64,000 bases of DNA from Brachionus plicatilis (GCA_010279815.1 QEOQ01000141.1:1106679-1170678); one strand, 5' to 3'. Counted from the stretch's first letter, positions 9,593-23,058 are shown. The notes: generated by a model from the letters alone, not told the origin. A program made the numbers and translations.

Positions 9593-11101
9593 ATGAACAG
9601 GTCAAGTAACAAGAGTAGCAACCAGCAATTGAACATCTCAAAGATATCCGGAAAAAGCTCAGATAAATTTGGTGACACATTTCAAACAAATGGAGATATT
9701 TCTGAAACTCTGTAAATATATTTAGTTATTTGAAACATGTTTTTTTGTTATCAATTTTTAAAAGACAATTCGAAACCCAAGCTGCGCGAGTTATCGAACG
9801 AACTTGGTTGGCATATAGAGATAAGCAAATGTTTAGATTGCTAAAACATGCAATTTGTGCCGCGGTATATTTTGTCAAAAGATATTTTTATTGTTATTTT
9901 AGTCCTATAATTTTTTAATATTAAAAAGGAATATTCTTTGTCAAAGGAAATTCTTAGAAAAGTAGCCCCACAAGAATCAAATTTGCTAAATGATCCTATT
10001 TTTAATGTTAAAATAAAATTTCGGTAAATATCTAAAAAGGACTTTGATTTAAATTAAGTTTTAAAATTAAGTTTTGCTGGTTCGGAATTTCCACCGTTCA
10101 TTGTTTTTAAAATTTTCGCTCAAACCCACGAAGGAAAGAGGGCTAAGTATTTGACTGGCAAAGAAATGATAAAAGCCTCTTCGCCGGTAGCTAAAAAATA
10201 GCATTTTTTTAAAATTTAAATTAAGAATAATTTAACTTATGATTTAAGGCCGCGATTGAGTCATGTAACCAAATGGGAAATAGACAGTATTACAATTTAG
10301 TCATTTATGACCGACTTCAACAAGAATCCAATGGTAAAATAGCTGATAAGGACAGCATAGTTTGCTTAAAAGATTATATGCAAGTAAATTTTTGTACAAG
10401 ATTTTTTATTATTTAATAAAAAATTCATCTTTATCAAAGTATGAGAGTGTTTTAGATGACTTGCCTGCTTATGTAGGTGGTAGATCAAATCAATGGAGAA
10501 AATTAAACTTATCTGGTAATTTATTAAAAAAAAAAACATTAAAATTTTTAAAAGGAAAATAATAAAATTTTTAGATTTACCACGTTATACAGTATTCTAT
10601 GATGTGTTAAATTATGCTTTTAATAAAAAAATGACTTCAAATTTGGAAAAAAATATGCCAATACTGCTAAGGCCTCCTGTCAACCCTGATATTCAGTTGG
10701 AACAAATACAGCTCATTTCAAAACTTGAGTATGCTTTGAAAAAAATTGATCTCATTTTAAAATTAACATTTAAAATTTCAAGAATTCCCGATGATTCATT
10801 TAATCCATCAATATCGTACCTGAATAGTTCAAATTACAAAAGCAGCTTGTCACAAGTATCAAGTCGAAGATCTAAGAACGCGTTGAGCAAAGTCTCTAAA
10901 ATGAAAAAAGCTTACCAAATAGCCCGTTCAGAAACACTGACCACAGATGTTGATATTCCTAGTTCTGGCAAATACAGCGAATCTTTCAAAGTTCCGGAAG
11001 AACTAAATGACGATTTTGAGGCCGAAGTTAAAAATTTATACATGTGGACCAAAAATTTGTCCATAAATGATGATTATTTGAGCGATGCCATCAAATTTTA
11101 A
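9593..11101 (+). CDS. CXorf58: CXorf58-family protein with IQ-like motif
   Basis: Seven exons: 9593-9711, 9765-9864, 9929-10023, 10072-10186, 10249-10383, 10440-10515, 10575-11101; phases close to give 388 aa ending in TAA. Near residues 40-65 is an IQ-like helix (QFETQAARVIERTWLAYRDK). Then come KIFAQTHEGKRAKYLTGKEM, the FPPFIVFKIF segment, LPRYTVFYDVLNYAF and the C-terminal VKNLYMWTKNLSINDDYLSD. The order and the Trp-containing C-terminal motif match the poorly characterised animal family of human CXorf58; the IQ motif suggests calmodulin binding, which is inference. Introns are 48-70 nt. AATAAA at 11154 follows the stop by 53 bp, and CEP192 starts 352 bp downstream on the same strand. Confidence 0.78.
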
Positions 11102-11153
11102 ATTAAAGTTTGTTAAAAATTGAAATTGAATGTTAAACAAATGTAAATTTATA

Positions 11154-11159
11154 AATAAA
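11154..11159 (+). terminator. Poly(A) signal of the CXorf58-like gene
   Basis: AATAAA 53 bp beyond the stop, within the short gap before CEP192. Confidence 0.5.
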
Positions 11160-11453
11160 TAATTTAATGAAAAAATTTACTAACAAATTTTTATTTTAAA
11201 ATAAACAATATATTTTTTATTTAACCTTTCAATCAAAATTAAGAGTTGAAACTCTATAAGACAATTATTTAAGTTCTTTTAAAACCTTCAACTCCAATAG
11301 TTCAAGGTGGTTGAGAGTAAAATTTAAAAAAATCCAAAATCATAAATTCATCTTTCTTTTAATAATTTTTATACGATTGAATACTTAAGGAAAATTCGTT
11401 TTATTTCTTGAGAGCTTTTCGAATAAGAAAACTTATGATAGACCGAATATTCA

Positions 11454-14400
11454 ATGGATTCCAATGAATTTTGTTCACCCGGATCCAGAACTAATCAAAC
11501 AAGTTTTGGCCTTTTAGATGACCAAGCAATGCAAGGTAGATGACTATTAAAAAAAATTTTGATTCATTGAATTTTTTAAAATTACAAGATTTATCGCTTG
11601 AAAATTTAAACAAAATCAGAGATAAGCCACCCATTCCATTAAAACAAATCAATAATCGAATTTTGCAGGAGCGAAATTTTAACCATGACAAGTCTCTGAA
11701 TTTCAATCCAAACGAAAATCCAGATCAAACTCAAGAAAGTGTTCATTTAAATGAATCGGATTTAAAACAGCTTGAGTATGATTTTACTCTTGATGTCGAC
11801 GATGATGATGATGATGAAGATAAAGAGAATTTAAAAAAAAATGATTTTAAAGATATGTCAAGAAATTTCGCTCATAGCTTTACCAAAGCTGATTTTACTA
11901 ATGTAAGTCCAGATAATATGGACAAAAGTGTCAACAAAACTTTATCTAACAAATCTAGTGACAAAACAAATAATGATCTATTGGTAAGAAAAATTTGCTA
12001 AAAAAATTATTTGTTTAATTTCCAGTACAAAGTTGTGCCACAGACGAAACCAATCTTTATATTTAAGTTCGATAAAAAATTTAGAAAATATATCAACTTT
12101 TTTGTGGTCTTGTGAAATTTAGTACAAAATAATAAAATAGAACAGAAAAAATGATAAAAAATTGATTAACTTTTTTTCTAAAAATTTTCAATTAGTACCG
12201 TGAATGCAACATGATGCAAAATTCAAAGTTGCATCAACTGTCAAAGTTTGACAAACTCTGCAAATATATTAGATTTAGATAGATTTCAATATATCCGAGC
12301 GTAGGGCCTTTTGCAGAGATTTTGCACATCATCAGCAGAATTTGAGAGTTGATGCAACTTTGAATGTTGCACCATGTTGCATTAATGGAACTAGATTAAG
12401 TCTTTTAGAAAAAAATTTATTCAGTTTTTTATCATTTTGTTCTGTTCTTTTGTACTTAACTTCACAAAACCTTTTTTGTAAGTTTTCGAAGTTTGATTTT
12501 ATTTATTGAAATTTTATAAATTAAAAATAATCACAATAGACTGGTAAAAATTTTCATTTAAAATTATATTATCGTTAATTGATTGTTCTGATGTTGTAAA
12601 TTTAGAAGTTTTAAAAAAAATTCTTAAGTATCTAATGTGTTTTCGATTTGGTACATGGTTTAATTCTTAGATTGTATTTTATTTTGATGGGTTTTTAATT
12701 TTTTTTTTAATTAGAAAATTATATTACAAAATAACAAAAATAAATATTTTAAAATGCTTCTTTGAAAAAATACAAATTAAATTCAAGATATTTGAGGTCA
12801 ATATTAAAAAAAATTTATCTTGTATACTTGCTTATTTACATTATACAATTTTATGTCTTTGGTACTAAAAATTGTACCAAGTATAAAAATATTAATAATT
12901 AATAAAATAATTAAAATAAATTAATAATTTTTTTAAATAAATTTTTTAAAAGATAAATGAGTCCTCTGGTATATTGCGTAATAGTGGTGACTTTGAAAAT
13001 TTCAAACTAGACAATTCAAATGAATCAAGGAGAATAAATTATGATAGAATGGACGAAATGAACAGCAGAACCCAGAATAATACAATTAACTTTTCCATGG
13101 ACAAAGATCATTCCAAAGATCCAGAAATAAATCTAATTAAAGACACATTTGACCAATATCCGAAAAAACTACCATCTGAAAGAGATACAAGCTTGTCCAA
13201 CGACCTGACTAATAAATTGTCCACGAGCTTTAATCTAACGGGTATTGATGATACCACTGCTTGCCTCAAACAGATGAGTTTACCAAAAGAGGACAATCAC
13301 GAAACTAAAAATGACTCAACCCTCAATTTTTCATCTAGTATCTCGGACCGCATGGAACAACTAATCCAACAATCGGTCGAAAGAGTGAAACGAATTGGTC
13401 AAGCTCATCTGTTGAATAACTACAATGAAGATTACTTAAATTTAATCTCAAAACCGAATAGAGAGATTCGCTACTCGACGTCAACTGTCGGGCCTGATCC
13501 AAAAAATGCTTCATTCAACTTCACTCAGGACATTCCCTTGACTCCGTCCAAAACCTTCAATCAAACGCTGGAGCCCCAAGAAGAACCAAAGATCATTGAA
13601 GAAGTAAGCAGCAAAAAAACACCAAATCCTTTTGATGATAGCATACAAAATTCAGAGGAAGCTGTGCCAGTTCCGTCATCAAATCCATTCGACAACCCAT
13701 TTGATAGTTCACTGGGAAACTTTGGCCTCAATAAAAATCAAGAGCCATCATTTTCTCAATTCAAGCAAGCCGATGACTTTTTGGATCAATTGAACCAGGA
13801 CGAGCAATTGAACCGCAAGGAATTCGCGGACAATGAACTAACATTAATAAATCAAACATCAGACAATTCTTCAGATGATTCCAATTCGAGCAAATGGTGG
13901 AAAAAGCCGGCCCAAGTGCAACCAAACAATTTGGAAGTAACAAATATGTCCAATGAATCGGGCAAAAAGCAAGTCAAAGTGGAAGAATTTTTTATGGGCA
14001 AATCTGAAATGCCAAGTTATTTGGCAGATAAAACATCTGATGTACGTCTGTCAGATGTTAGTAGAATTGATAAAAATACCAATGTAGAACAGAAAGACCA
14101 ACAAGAGCCCACTACTCCCCAAAACTATGATGACATAACCTTTTCGCACAATCAAGGCTCAACTCTATCCAGCTCAAATTTTTCATTCACTCTAAACTCG
14201 AGTGATACTGGCGAATTTATTCTGCCAAAGAATACCACAAATAACAAGTCTGTAGAAAAGCCAAAGCAGGAGAGTAAGCTGAAAAATTTGGATAAAATAA
14301 ATGAAGAATTGGACAAGGTTCAGAATGGACTGGCGAGTAGGCACCAAATTAGTGAGCCATTGATGTCTTCGTCAATCAGTCAAGCAAATAGAAAGTCAAT

Positions 14401-17400
14401 GATTCAAATAGACGAGACCATTTCGACTATAAACTCATCGGACATATCTAGCCAAAAGGCTCCTAGGCATAAGGAAAATAAATCGAACAAAGAGTCAAAA
14501 AAATCCAGCGGTTCCTTGACAAGTACGCCTTCTAAAATGAAAAAATCCATTTCGGAAAGTTCGAATTTAAGTCGCTTGACAGGCACCAGTCTAATGGAGA
14601 AATTTTACAAATCAGAAAATCAAGACAGCTTTATATCGTCGATTCCTGAGCGCAATGATTCCACCTTGGCGGTAAATCATAGACACAAGAATAGCAAAAT
14701 GGTCAAAAAGCAAAAAAATGCTGAGATTCAAACAGCTCACGAAGAAAATAGACAATCAATATCGAATGTTTCATCAACATCGTCCACATCATCTGATCCA
14801 ACAAACAGTCTAAGTGGCCAATTTAATGTAATCAATAATCTGGCTGCGGCCATGATTAATAGCTCGACAAATTCGAACAATCCTGCCAATGGTCTTGTGC
14901 CCGTAGCCTTTATTCCATTAAATTCGTTCATACCATGTGTACAGAAATTTTATGATGACATGCAGACAACTCAAGGTAATTATTCTTTAATATTTAAAAT
15001 TATAAATTAATGATTTTGGAAAATTTTCAAAATTTTTTTATCAAATAAATTTTTCTTCTCTCATTGAAAATAAAATCACATAATCAGGATAATGCAAGTG
15101 TCCACATCGGCTAGCTTTAGGAAATTGCTAAAAGATTTTGTGTTTGTGTTCACTCAATGAGGCTTTTTTATTTTGAGGTATTCAGGTAGAATTTTTTCCA
15201 GTCAGCTCTCTCATTCAAATTCTTAATGGAATGGGTGATCAGGAAAGATTGCCAAAATTTGTAATTTGTTTGATAATTTCAAAAAGAATGATCTAATTTA
15301 GTCTAATTTACTAAATTTTGCAAATTAATGTTTAATGAATGCTGTAGATTAATGTTTTTGATAGTTAATGGTAAAGAAAAAGTATTGAGAATACTTAATT
15401 TGGTTTAGAATCAAGATATATTGAATACCCAACTCCATTGTGTAATTGCTACCTTAGTATTTCTTCTTTTTTTCCTGAAACTTGAACTATTTAAACATGT
15501 GCCACATGTAACAATCTTTTCCAATTTATGTCTTTTCAACTTTCATTTTTTTAGCTTATTTACTTTATTTTGATTCTTTTTTTTATCTCATTTTATTAAC
15601 TTTAATTTTATTTTTTAACTTATTCTGAAGGAGCTTTAGCTCAGTACAGAAAACAAATAAATAAAATAATTAATTTGGTGAACTTTCAAATGATAGAAAA
15701 AAAATATATAGAATTGTAACTAAAGAAAAAAGTCAAAAAATTAAATATCTAGCTTTACTTTTTTAGTGTCCCCAGCAAAATAGAAAAAAATTCTCACTAA
15801 TGGACAAAAATTTTTACTTAAATAATAATTTGATCAGAAAATTGACTGAATTATCATTTAAGTAATCTGGTTAAGACTATTTTAATTTGAAAAATTTTAA
15901 ATAATTTAATCTGTTTTTAAATTAATATTGAATTTTTTCATTCAAACTGATCAATCTTCTTTTTGATTTGTTTTTCTTTGATTTTTTTAATATATATTAA
16001 TCGGTATTCATCTATTTTTCATCTAAATTTTCTGCTAATTTATTAAAATTTAACAAAAATTTAACAAAGAAGAATTAAATTAGTTGAAATTTTCTGTGTT
16101 ATTCAGGTTAACTCATATGAGGCTCACATTTCAAATTTTTTTTATTTTAAAATTTATTTAAAAAAAACATCTAAAATTTCAATTTTTTTTCATTAAATTA
16201 TTTTGATAAAAAATAAATACTTTCATGTTTATTGAATATTTAAAAAAAGTCTTTTTTTCAAAGACTGTAATATCTTCAATTAACATTATTAATAAAAGCA
16301 CAAAAAAAATCTTTAAAATTAAAAATTAATTTTGCGATTAAAAGGTCTTATAAACAAGACAAATGTATCATCGAATGTGAGTACAAACTCACTAAACCAG
16401 GCAATGAATACAAAGCTGTTTGGTGACACCATGTTTACGAATTCTACCACATCGCTTGCTTCACTAAACTATGGAAAATTCGAATTACCAATGATCGAAT
16501 TTGATAGAAATTCAATAGATTTTGGACAAATAGCCGAGGGTTGTAGTCAAACACTGCGGATACATGGCAAATTAATGAATACAAATTCGATTAATAAAAC
16601 ACCAGGCTCATTTTTCCAAATTGAACTTGTCGACTCGTCGGACTGGACAATCGACTGCTTTGAAATCAACTGGGAAAAAACAGGCAAAAAATCTGAAGAA
16701 GAAAAGTCCTCAAATCGAATAAGTTTAATCAAAAAAAAGTTCAATGAATCAACCCTAAAATCAAAATTTCGCAAAACTTTATCAATCAATGCGGATAGAA
16801 ATTTTGATCATGATGTCAATACTAGAGTTAATTTTGATCTGATGGCAAATTTGTTTGAATTTTTCATTAAATTAGACACAACTGATTTAAATTTTTATAA
16901 AGATTTTATAAGTCAACTTGACTCAAATTCACTAGATCAAGTAGAACCATTGCAAATTAAAACCAGTCTTTACATTTATTACTTTTTCAATTCGGCCGAA
17001 AATCAGACCCAAAATACAAGCTTAAAAAAGTATCTGTTGAATAGGATTGATGTTGAATTCGTATTGGGTTATGCCAGACTAAGGAGCAGCGCGAGCCAAA
17101 ACTGCATTGACTTCGAATTATGTGAAGAAATGGCTGAATCGGTAAAAATGGACAGTTTTAATGAAGACAAAGATAAAACTTTGACAAGTGTAAACGAGCT
17201 GAATGGTAGCAAAAATTTGATGGTGCTGGAACAGGCCATTTTTTTGTCAAACGCGGGAAATATTGATATAGAAGTTGAATGTTACCTCACTCTAAATGAA
17301 CACCATGTTCTTTCGGTAAAATTCCGCGACTATGAACTCAAATTGGACGATTCTCTGCTATACCTGCAGTCAAAATTAAGACAAAGGCAACTTGCCAAAA

Positions 17401-20339
17401 TAATGGCAGCTAAAATAAGCAGTCAGTCGAGCGAGATCGAACCAAGAGCACCTAATGTCAAATTAGTGGTTAAGATAAAGCCGAATGGATTCAAATTTGA
17501 AATTCCAATCAATTTAAAATATGTTAAAAAAATTTTTGAAGCTAAAAAAAATATTGAAAAAAAATCACTAAAATTGTCTTCTTCAAGACCAATTTTATTT
17601 TTTGGCAAATCTTTGAATTCTTCACAAAAACATAGTCAAAATTTGGATGCCACATGTGGTCTTACAGACGAATTTTTGCTTGCCAACTCAAATACTTTTA
17701 GAATTAAAGTGCAACTCACACTGACATGTCCGAGCTATAATTGCTTCAAATTTTCCACTGAAATGATCCAAGCTAGCACTCAGCTAAACGATTCCATGAC
17801 TGCTTTGACTTTGATTCTAGAACCAAGTGAAAATTTTAAACTAAAAATCAAATTCCACCCTGTCACAAATTCCGATTGTCAAATTGTAAACGGAATTTTG
17901 AAGATGACAGCGGCAGGATTCAATCAAAAATTTAATGTCTACCTGGTCGCCTTCAATTTTCAAAGTGTTCTTGAAATCGACAGCGGCCTAAAAGAGATCA
18001 CATTTGACCAAAAAGACACTCTTGGACAACAATTGATCCATCGGAACATAAAAAACTTCAACTATTCAATTGACTTGATGCAAACCATTTCGACCAGCAT
18101 CAGAAGTGTGTTCCGCAAAATTCTCAGGCTAAAAAACAAGTCCTCCTTTAAGCTTATTGCTTATCCTTGTGTATACAACGCAAGGACTGACATGGAAATA
18201 GTTTTTGAGCCAAGTTTAAAAAATAATGAAATTGTCTATGATCTGGGCTCGGACTCAAAAGGATTTGTAAACAAACTTCGCTTGTTGACAAACAAAGACA
18301 GTCAATTTAGTTCGAATGGCGAACTAAAGTGGATCGAAGTAAAGCCAGATGAAGTATTTGTGCTCAATTTGGAAATTCTGGGCCAAAAATTGGACTCAAA
18401 AAAACCAAAATTGTTCAATTTAGAAGACTTTAAGCTTTGTATTTTATGGATAGAATACGACATTAATGCTTATTGTACCCAATTGGTACAAAGTGCCAAT
18501 TCGACCAACCGGCAATGGTCAAATTTCATAGACCTGTACTTGGCCAAGCTAATGTACAATAACAATTTTTTCTCCAGCCAAATAAATATACCAGGCTCTT
18601 CGCTGAATATAAATGACAGTTCGGCCAAGTTGCATCGGCTTTCCTCGGCGTCAGCCATGTCCTTCCAAGACGAGTCATCGCTCTCAAATAGCTCCATAAT
18701 AGCCAAGTCAAAATTTACCAAAGACGATTGCATGAGACTTATGAGACAGTCTATAAAGTGCTCAATTCTAAATATGTGCACCGAAAGCTTTAATTTTGAT
18801 GACACAATGGACAAAAAAGATGATTTGATGCAAATTTCGCTGAGCCAAGATGAAAAATTGAGCGGCCCAAATGATGCGTGGTCAGTCAGCCCTAGTGCCA
18901 TAGTCATGGAAAACCTAAAGCACAACGAAATGACAAAATTATTCCTAAAAAACAATTTATCGCGCAAGCACCTTGACTTCGATGTCAAATACCGTTCAAA
19001 CTATTTGAACGTGTTGCCAAGCAATGGAATAATTGAGCCAAGCGGAATGCTGGAACTTATAGTGAAGCCAAGGGCGGAGGTTTTTGCCCAACTTCCGTGG
19101 TCCGGCATCATATCAATTTGGTGCAACAATACCCAGAAAGATGTCAGGGTGTCGTTTTATTCTAAAAGCGATGACAATTGTAAGATTAAAAATTTGACAA
19201 ATAGCTCTCTAAATTCTCTAGCGCCTAGTTTAACAAATTCTTCAACACCCTACAGTAACTCGATTGAATCGGGCTCTTTGATGTCCGATCTGTCCCAGTA
19301 TTCAATTGACTCTTTGTCATTGACGCCTTTGATAAGCGCCAGCTTCATGAATGCACCATCTAGTACTTTTTTGAAGAGCAAGTCATTTAGTTTGAACTCG
19401 ACAAATGATGATTCATCAACTAAAATAGTCCGTGAAGGCAATGACGCTCATGTTCGCTTTCCGGCAGTTTGCGTAACACAGCGCAAATCAATAGAGCTCA
19501 CATTAACTAATCCAACGCAGAACTACGTCAACTGGAAGGCTTATTCAACAGTGGCGGCGTTCGTTCGCCTCAAGGATGACCAAAACAAGCTAATGAAGTC
19601 AAACTACAGCGCTTTTATGATTTCACCTAATTCGGGCGCAATACCTCCAAATCAAAATCAAAAAATTCGAATTGAATTCTGTCCCAGGGACATGTATGGT
19701 TTGTTCAATCAATACTGGGAGATTGATACCCGCACTGACATTCAGAATTTGATACAAAGCTCCAATCCGGACACTCCACTTTCTTACACTTGTAAGCTCA
19801 AGTTGACTGGAACTTCAATTCCGATGGAAAAAAATTTGGAACAAAAATTGGTTCAACAAGATGACGCCACAAGTTCAAGATTGGCGCACAGAATTTTAAG
19901 GTCCAAGACAAATATATTTAATGATACAAGCAAGGATGTGGAAAAATCGCATGGTACCACGACGAGTTCTAATTCACTAGTTGCTCAGTCAATGCTGTCT
20001 TCGACTGCCAATTCATCCTTGAGCTCGTCGAGGAATAGAGTAATCATTAAAGATGAAAGTATTATTTTTCCGGATACATTGGTCAACCAAATGAGCAAGT
20101 GTTTTGTTACCATTCACAATCGGGAATCAATTGATTGTAAAATAAGTGTGTTCACTTTAATAGAGCCTTTCTTTTGTAAACATGCCGAATTGAGCATTGC
20201 ACCTAAGCATTACATAAAAATACCAATTGAGTTTAGGCCCAAGGCGATCGGAGAGTATTCCGACAAAATTTTGATCAAGATTGACATATATGAGGTGCCA
20301 TTAAGCTGTACAATTAAAGCCAAGTGTGTACAAGGTTAA
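11454..20339 (+). CDS. CEP192: Centrosomal protein CEP192 / SPD-2 homologue
   Basis: Exons 11454-11535, 11589-11983, 12962-14975, 16345-20339 give 2161 aa with closed phases. CEP192 scaffolds pericentriolar material and recruits PLK4, Aurora A and PLK1. The C-terminal half (last exon) is a series of Ig-like/ASH beta domains that match vertebrate CEP192 closely: LPWSGIISIWCNNTQK, YSAFMISPNSGAI...PRDMYGLFNQYWEID, and the final PFFCKHAELSIAPKHYIKIPIEFRPK. The N-terminal half is disordered and Ser/Asn-rich, with an acidic run DVDDDDDDEDKEN at residues 96-108 that may serve as the PLK4-binding stretch (inference), three NPF motifs (residues 381, 400, 404) and an Ala-rich AAAMI segment near the end of exon 3. 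Intron 2 (978 bp) holds a MITE. AATAAA at 20450. Confidence 0.92.
12102..12474. mobile_element. Foldback MITE in CEP192 intron 2 (GTCTTGTGAAATT family)
   Basis: About 150-bp imperfect inverted repeats: GTCTTGTGAAATTTAGTACAAAA at the left returns in reverse complement at about 12450-12474, and the matching continues inward through GATGCAA, TTCAAAGTTGCATCAACT and CTCTGCAAA. A shorter relative lies at 40111-40272 and a lone end at about 49945. No coding capacity. Confidence 0.7.
14976..16344 (+). other. CEP192 intron 3
   Basis: 1.37-kb AT-rich intron, GTAATT donor and AAAAG acceptor. It contains a lone copy of the TTATTCTGAAGGAGCTTTAG repeat end at about 15620-15640; nothing else was recognised. 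Confidence 0.6.
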
Positions 20340-20449
20340 ATTATTTTTTCAGGAAGGACATTTTTATCTTGGATTTATTAGAAAAAATTTTTATCAATTA
20401 CTTTTTTCAAATTTTTTTTTCTCAATTTTTTTATGGATAATTTTTATAG

Positions 20450-20455
20450 AATAAA
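20450..20455 (+). terminator. Poly(A) signal of CEP192
   Basis: AATAAA, repeated once just downstream, between the stop of CEP192 (20339) and that of the convergent PLA2G12 gene (20510). Confidence 0.5.
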
Positions 20456-20509
20456 ATAAAAGTTTGTGCAGTGGTTTTATTCAAAATGTGACTAAATTAA
20501 TTTTTTTGT

Positions 20510-22225
20510 TTAACAAAAACATGCACTTTTTTGAGAAGATCCATACACGGGACATCCAAGCATTTTAACCATATCATGCATAAAATTTGCCACCTCTAAA
20601 CAAACTTCAAAAAAAAATTAAAAATTAATTTATAAAAAATTGTCATTTTATGTTTTATCAATTCCATTTGCATGGAATATTCATAGATTTACTGACTAAT
20701 AAAATTAAAATGAATTATTTATGTGTTTGTTTTTTTTCTTTACTTCATCAAGTTTGCTGTAATTTATGAAAAAATTTCTTTATAAAATAGATTTTTTATA
20801 AAATTTTTATATCAAAGATGAATAATCCTATGACTTATTCAATTTTTCAGCATGTTGTAGCTGAAACAAAATGCTGAAAAATGTTTGGTGACACTTTTTT
20901 TTCATTCTTTCAGAGAGCTACCTTAAGATTGGACTAGTTTTAAAAAATATAATGAAAAATTTCAATAATTTAGCTGAAATACCAGTAAATTAAAAATTAT
21001 TTAATTATTATTTCAAATCGAATTTTTACTATTTGAAATTATTTCAACGAAAACATTTACTTGTGCAACAGCAATTGCAATTGAATATGACTTAAATTAT
21101 TAACAGAATTTTTTGTTTAATAATGTTGTGTAAGCCAAAAAATTCAAGTCATAGACATTTCTAAAGAATCTTAACAAAAATAAATCCATTAGAATAAAAA
21201 ATTTTTAAAAGTATTTTTGATATAATGTTTTCTTTTTCTTGATGTTGTTTTTTAAGTTAATTTATACCCAAATTTACATAAAAAATGGCTGATTTGAATG
21301 ATCATATCATGAATGAAAAAGAAAAATTATATTTATCTGTTTAGTCACTTACATCTTATTATAAAAAATTCAACAAAGATATTTTCTTTTATTTATTTTG
21401 TAAAATTTTCGAAAATTTTATTTCTTAATATTAAAATTTAAAATAGTGCTGGCGAACGCACAGGCAATGAAATTGGCCTAAATCTACTTTACTAGATACA
21501 AAATATTCACAAAACTAATATTTATTAATTTTCAACTTATTTTGAAAATATTTGGTTAGATCAATAAGATTCTTTTTCACTTAAATAGCTAAAAGAAGTG
21601 ACACCACTAATATCAAATTTATTTTAATTATTTAATTTTTTTTTTAAACTTGTAATAATATAAGTTCAAAATTTCAAGATGATTTATTTAATATTTAAGA
21701 CCTAGATTTTAAAATCTTTTAAAAAAACCCAAAAAAAATGATACATACCGGATTCTAATAAATTGATCTTGATTTGTTTCTGTTTAACATCACAAAAATT
21801 TAATAAACATTTCCTAAAAAGATTGTCACAATCTTGCTTTTTCTTATTACATGTTGCATAGCAGGTGTCATGATCATTACAACACTTTGTTATATCATGC
21901 ATATTTAATCTATCAAAATCTATTCTAAAGTCATATGATCCACAGCCATTGGGAATTGGCAAATGATCTGGGTTAGATTTTGGTTTCTCTAAAAATTCAT
22001 GCACAATTATTTTCTAAAATTTTCATCTTATTAAAATTTACTCTTATTTGGGCATTTAAACTCACATTCTTTAAAATCTAAATCTCGATTTTGCATTATA
22101 TGGCCCAAATAACTTCTTCCTACACGTTCGGTCATTGACCAAAAATCGTTTAAATAACTTGTTGAATCAGATCCTTTGCTCAGCTTGATCATCAAAATTG
22201 AAAATGTTAGAAGATACAGATTCAT
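20510..22225 (-). CDS. PLA2G12: Secreted phospholipase A2, group XII-like
   Basis: Three exons on minus: 22225-22042, 21988-21749, 20604-20510, giving 172 aa. A signal peptide (MNLYLLTFSILMIKLSKG) starts the protein. Exon 2 carries NGCGSYDF and the active-site block CCNDHDTCY, with catalytic His101 and Asp102, then the Cys pattern of group XII enzymes (CNKKKQDCDNLFRKCLLNFC). The last exon, 95 nt and 1.1 kb away, adds the group XII tail (MVKMLGCPVYGSSQKSACFC). The family hydrolyses the sn-2 ester of glycerophospholipids, although some vertebrate group XIIB proteins are inactive; here the HD pair is present. The upstream half of exon 1 is unlike the family. The gene converges on CEP192, with 170 bp between stops. 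Confidence 0.85.
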
Positions 22226-22675
22226 GATCGGTTTTAAGCAAAATTCAGTATTTTACAGCCCATTACTGAATAAATTACGAAATATTTATATTTTTCAACT
22301 AAATTATTATTTTAGTGTATGCAAGTAAAATACTTTATATTATAATTCTTATAAGTAAAAGATGAAATTTAAATATTTGAGGTTGCGTTGAACTATTTTT
22401 GTTAATTTAAAAATTTTAAAATGATAAGAAAAATTTGAATATTTTTCTGTTTAAAAAAAAAAACTGGAGATCGATCGAAGTGTACGGTCTTGGTTTGGCA
22501 ATATTTAAACAGATCTAGATAAAAATTTTTAATAAAAAAAACTATCATAATTAAGTTATTGAAAAATTGAAAAATATATGACAAAAAACATTTATTTTCA
22601 TTCTCTATAAATATTGGGTTAAAATAAATATTTCATTTTCAATTATTGCTGTACAAAAAAATAAAACCTTAAAGT

Positions 22676-22986
22676 TTAATTTTTCTTAAAAGAACAACAA
22701 AGATATCTTAATACTTTGTTGACAAAGCTTTCATAAATTTCAGTTTGTTGGCTTTTGTCAATCACTTTTCCATTGTCTATAAATAAAATCTTAAAAAGTT
22801 TTAAAAAACCTAACAGTTATAATTACTTATTTTTTTCAAAGACATCATAATAACTTGATCATTTATATACTTTTTTATGTCCAAGCTTACCAAGTCATCT
22901 TCTTGAACTTTATTTTTTGCCAAACTCGGATCTGAAAGGCTTCGGATGGACATTTGAGCCCCATTTTTTGAGATTTTTTTCTCCAT
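22676..22986 (-). CDS. Small two-exon gene, function unknown (86 aa)
   Basis: Exons 22986-22827 and 22776-22676 join in phase (ATA A|AC) to give 86 aa from MEKKISKNG to a Cys-Cys end, YLCCSFKKN, before TAA. The single intron is 50 nt (GTAATT...TATAG). The middle is helical and charged (DIKKYINDQVIMMSLKK), with no signal peptide or membrane segment. Its ATG lies 111 bp downstream of the galactosyltransferase stop on the same strand, and TTTGGTTAAG just upstream could serve as a trans-splice acceptor (inference). I do not recognise the family. Support is the in-phase splice and non-random composition; another reading, ending in a stop in this stretch, cannot be excluded. Confidence 0.45.
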
Positions 22987-23058
22987 TTTATATTCTTAAC
23001 CAAATCAAATAGATAAATTAAAATATCAATTTCGATATTTTTGGTTGCATAGATACCA

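Noticed and set aside
18470..18988. 172-codon frame on minus inside CEP192
   Set aside because: Shadow of the conserved + strand exon; no family resemblance.
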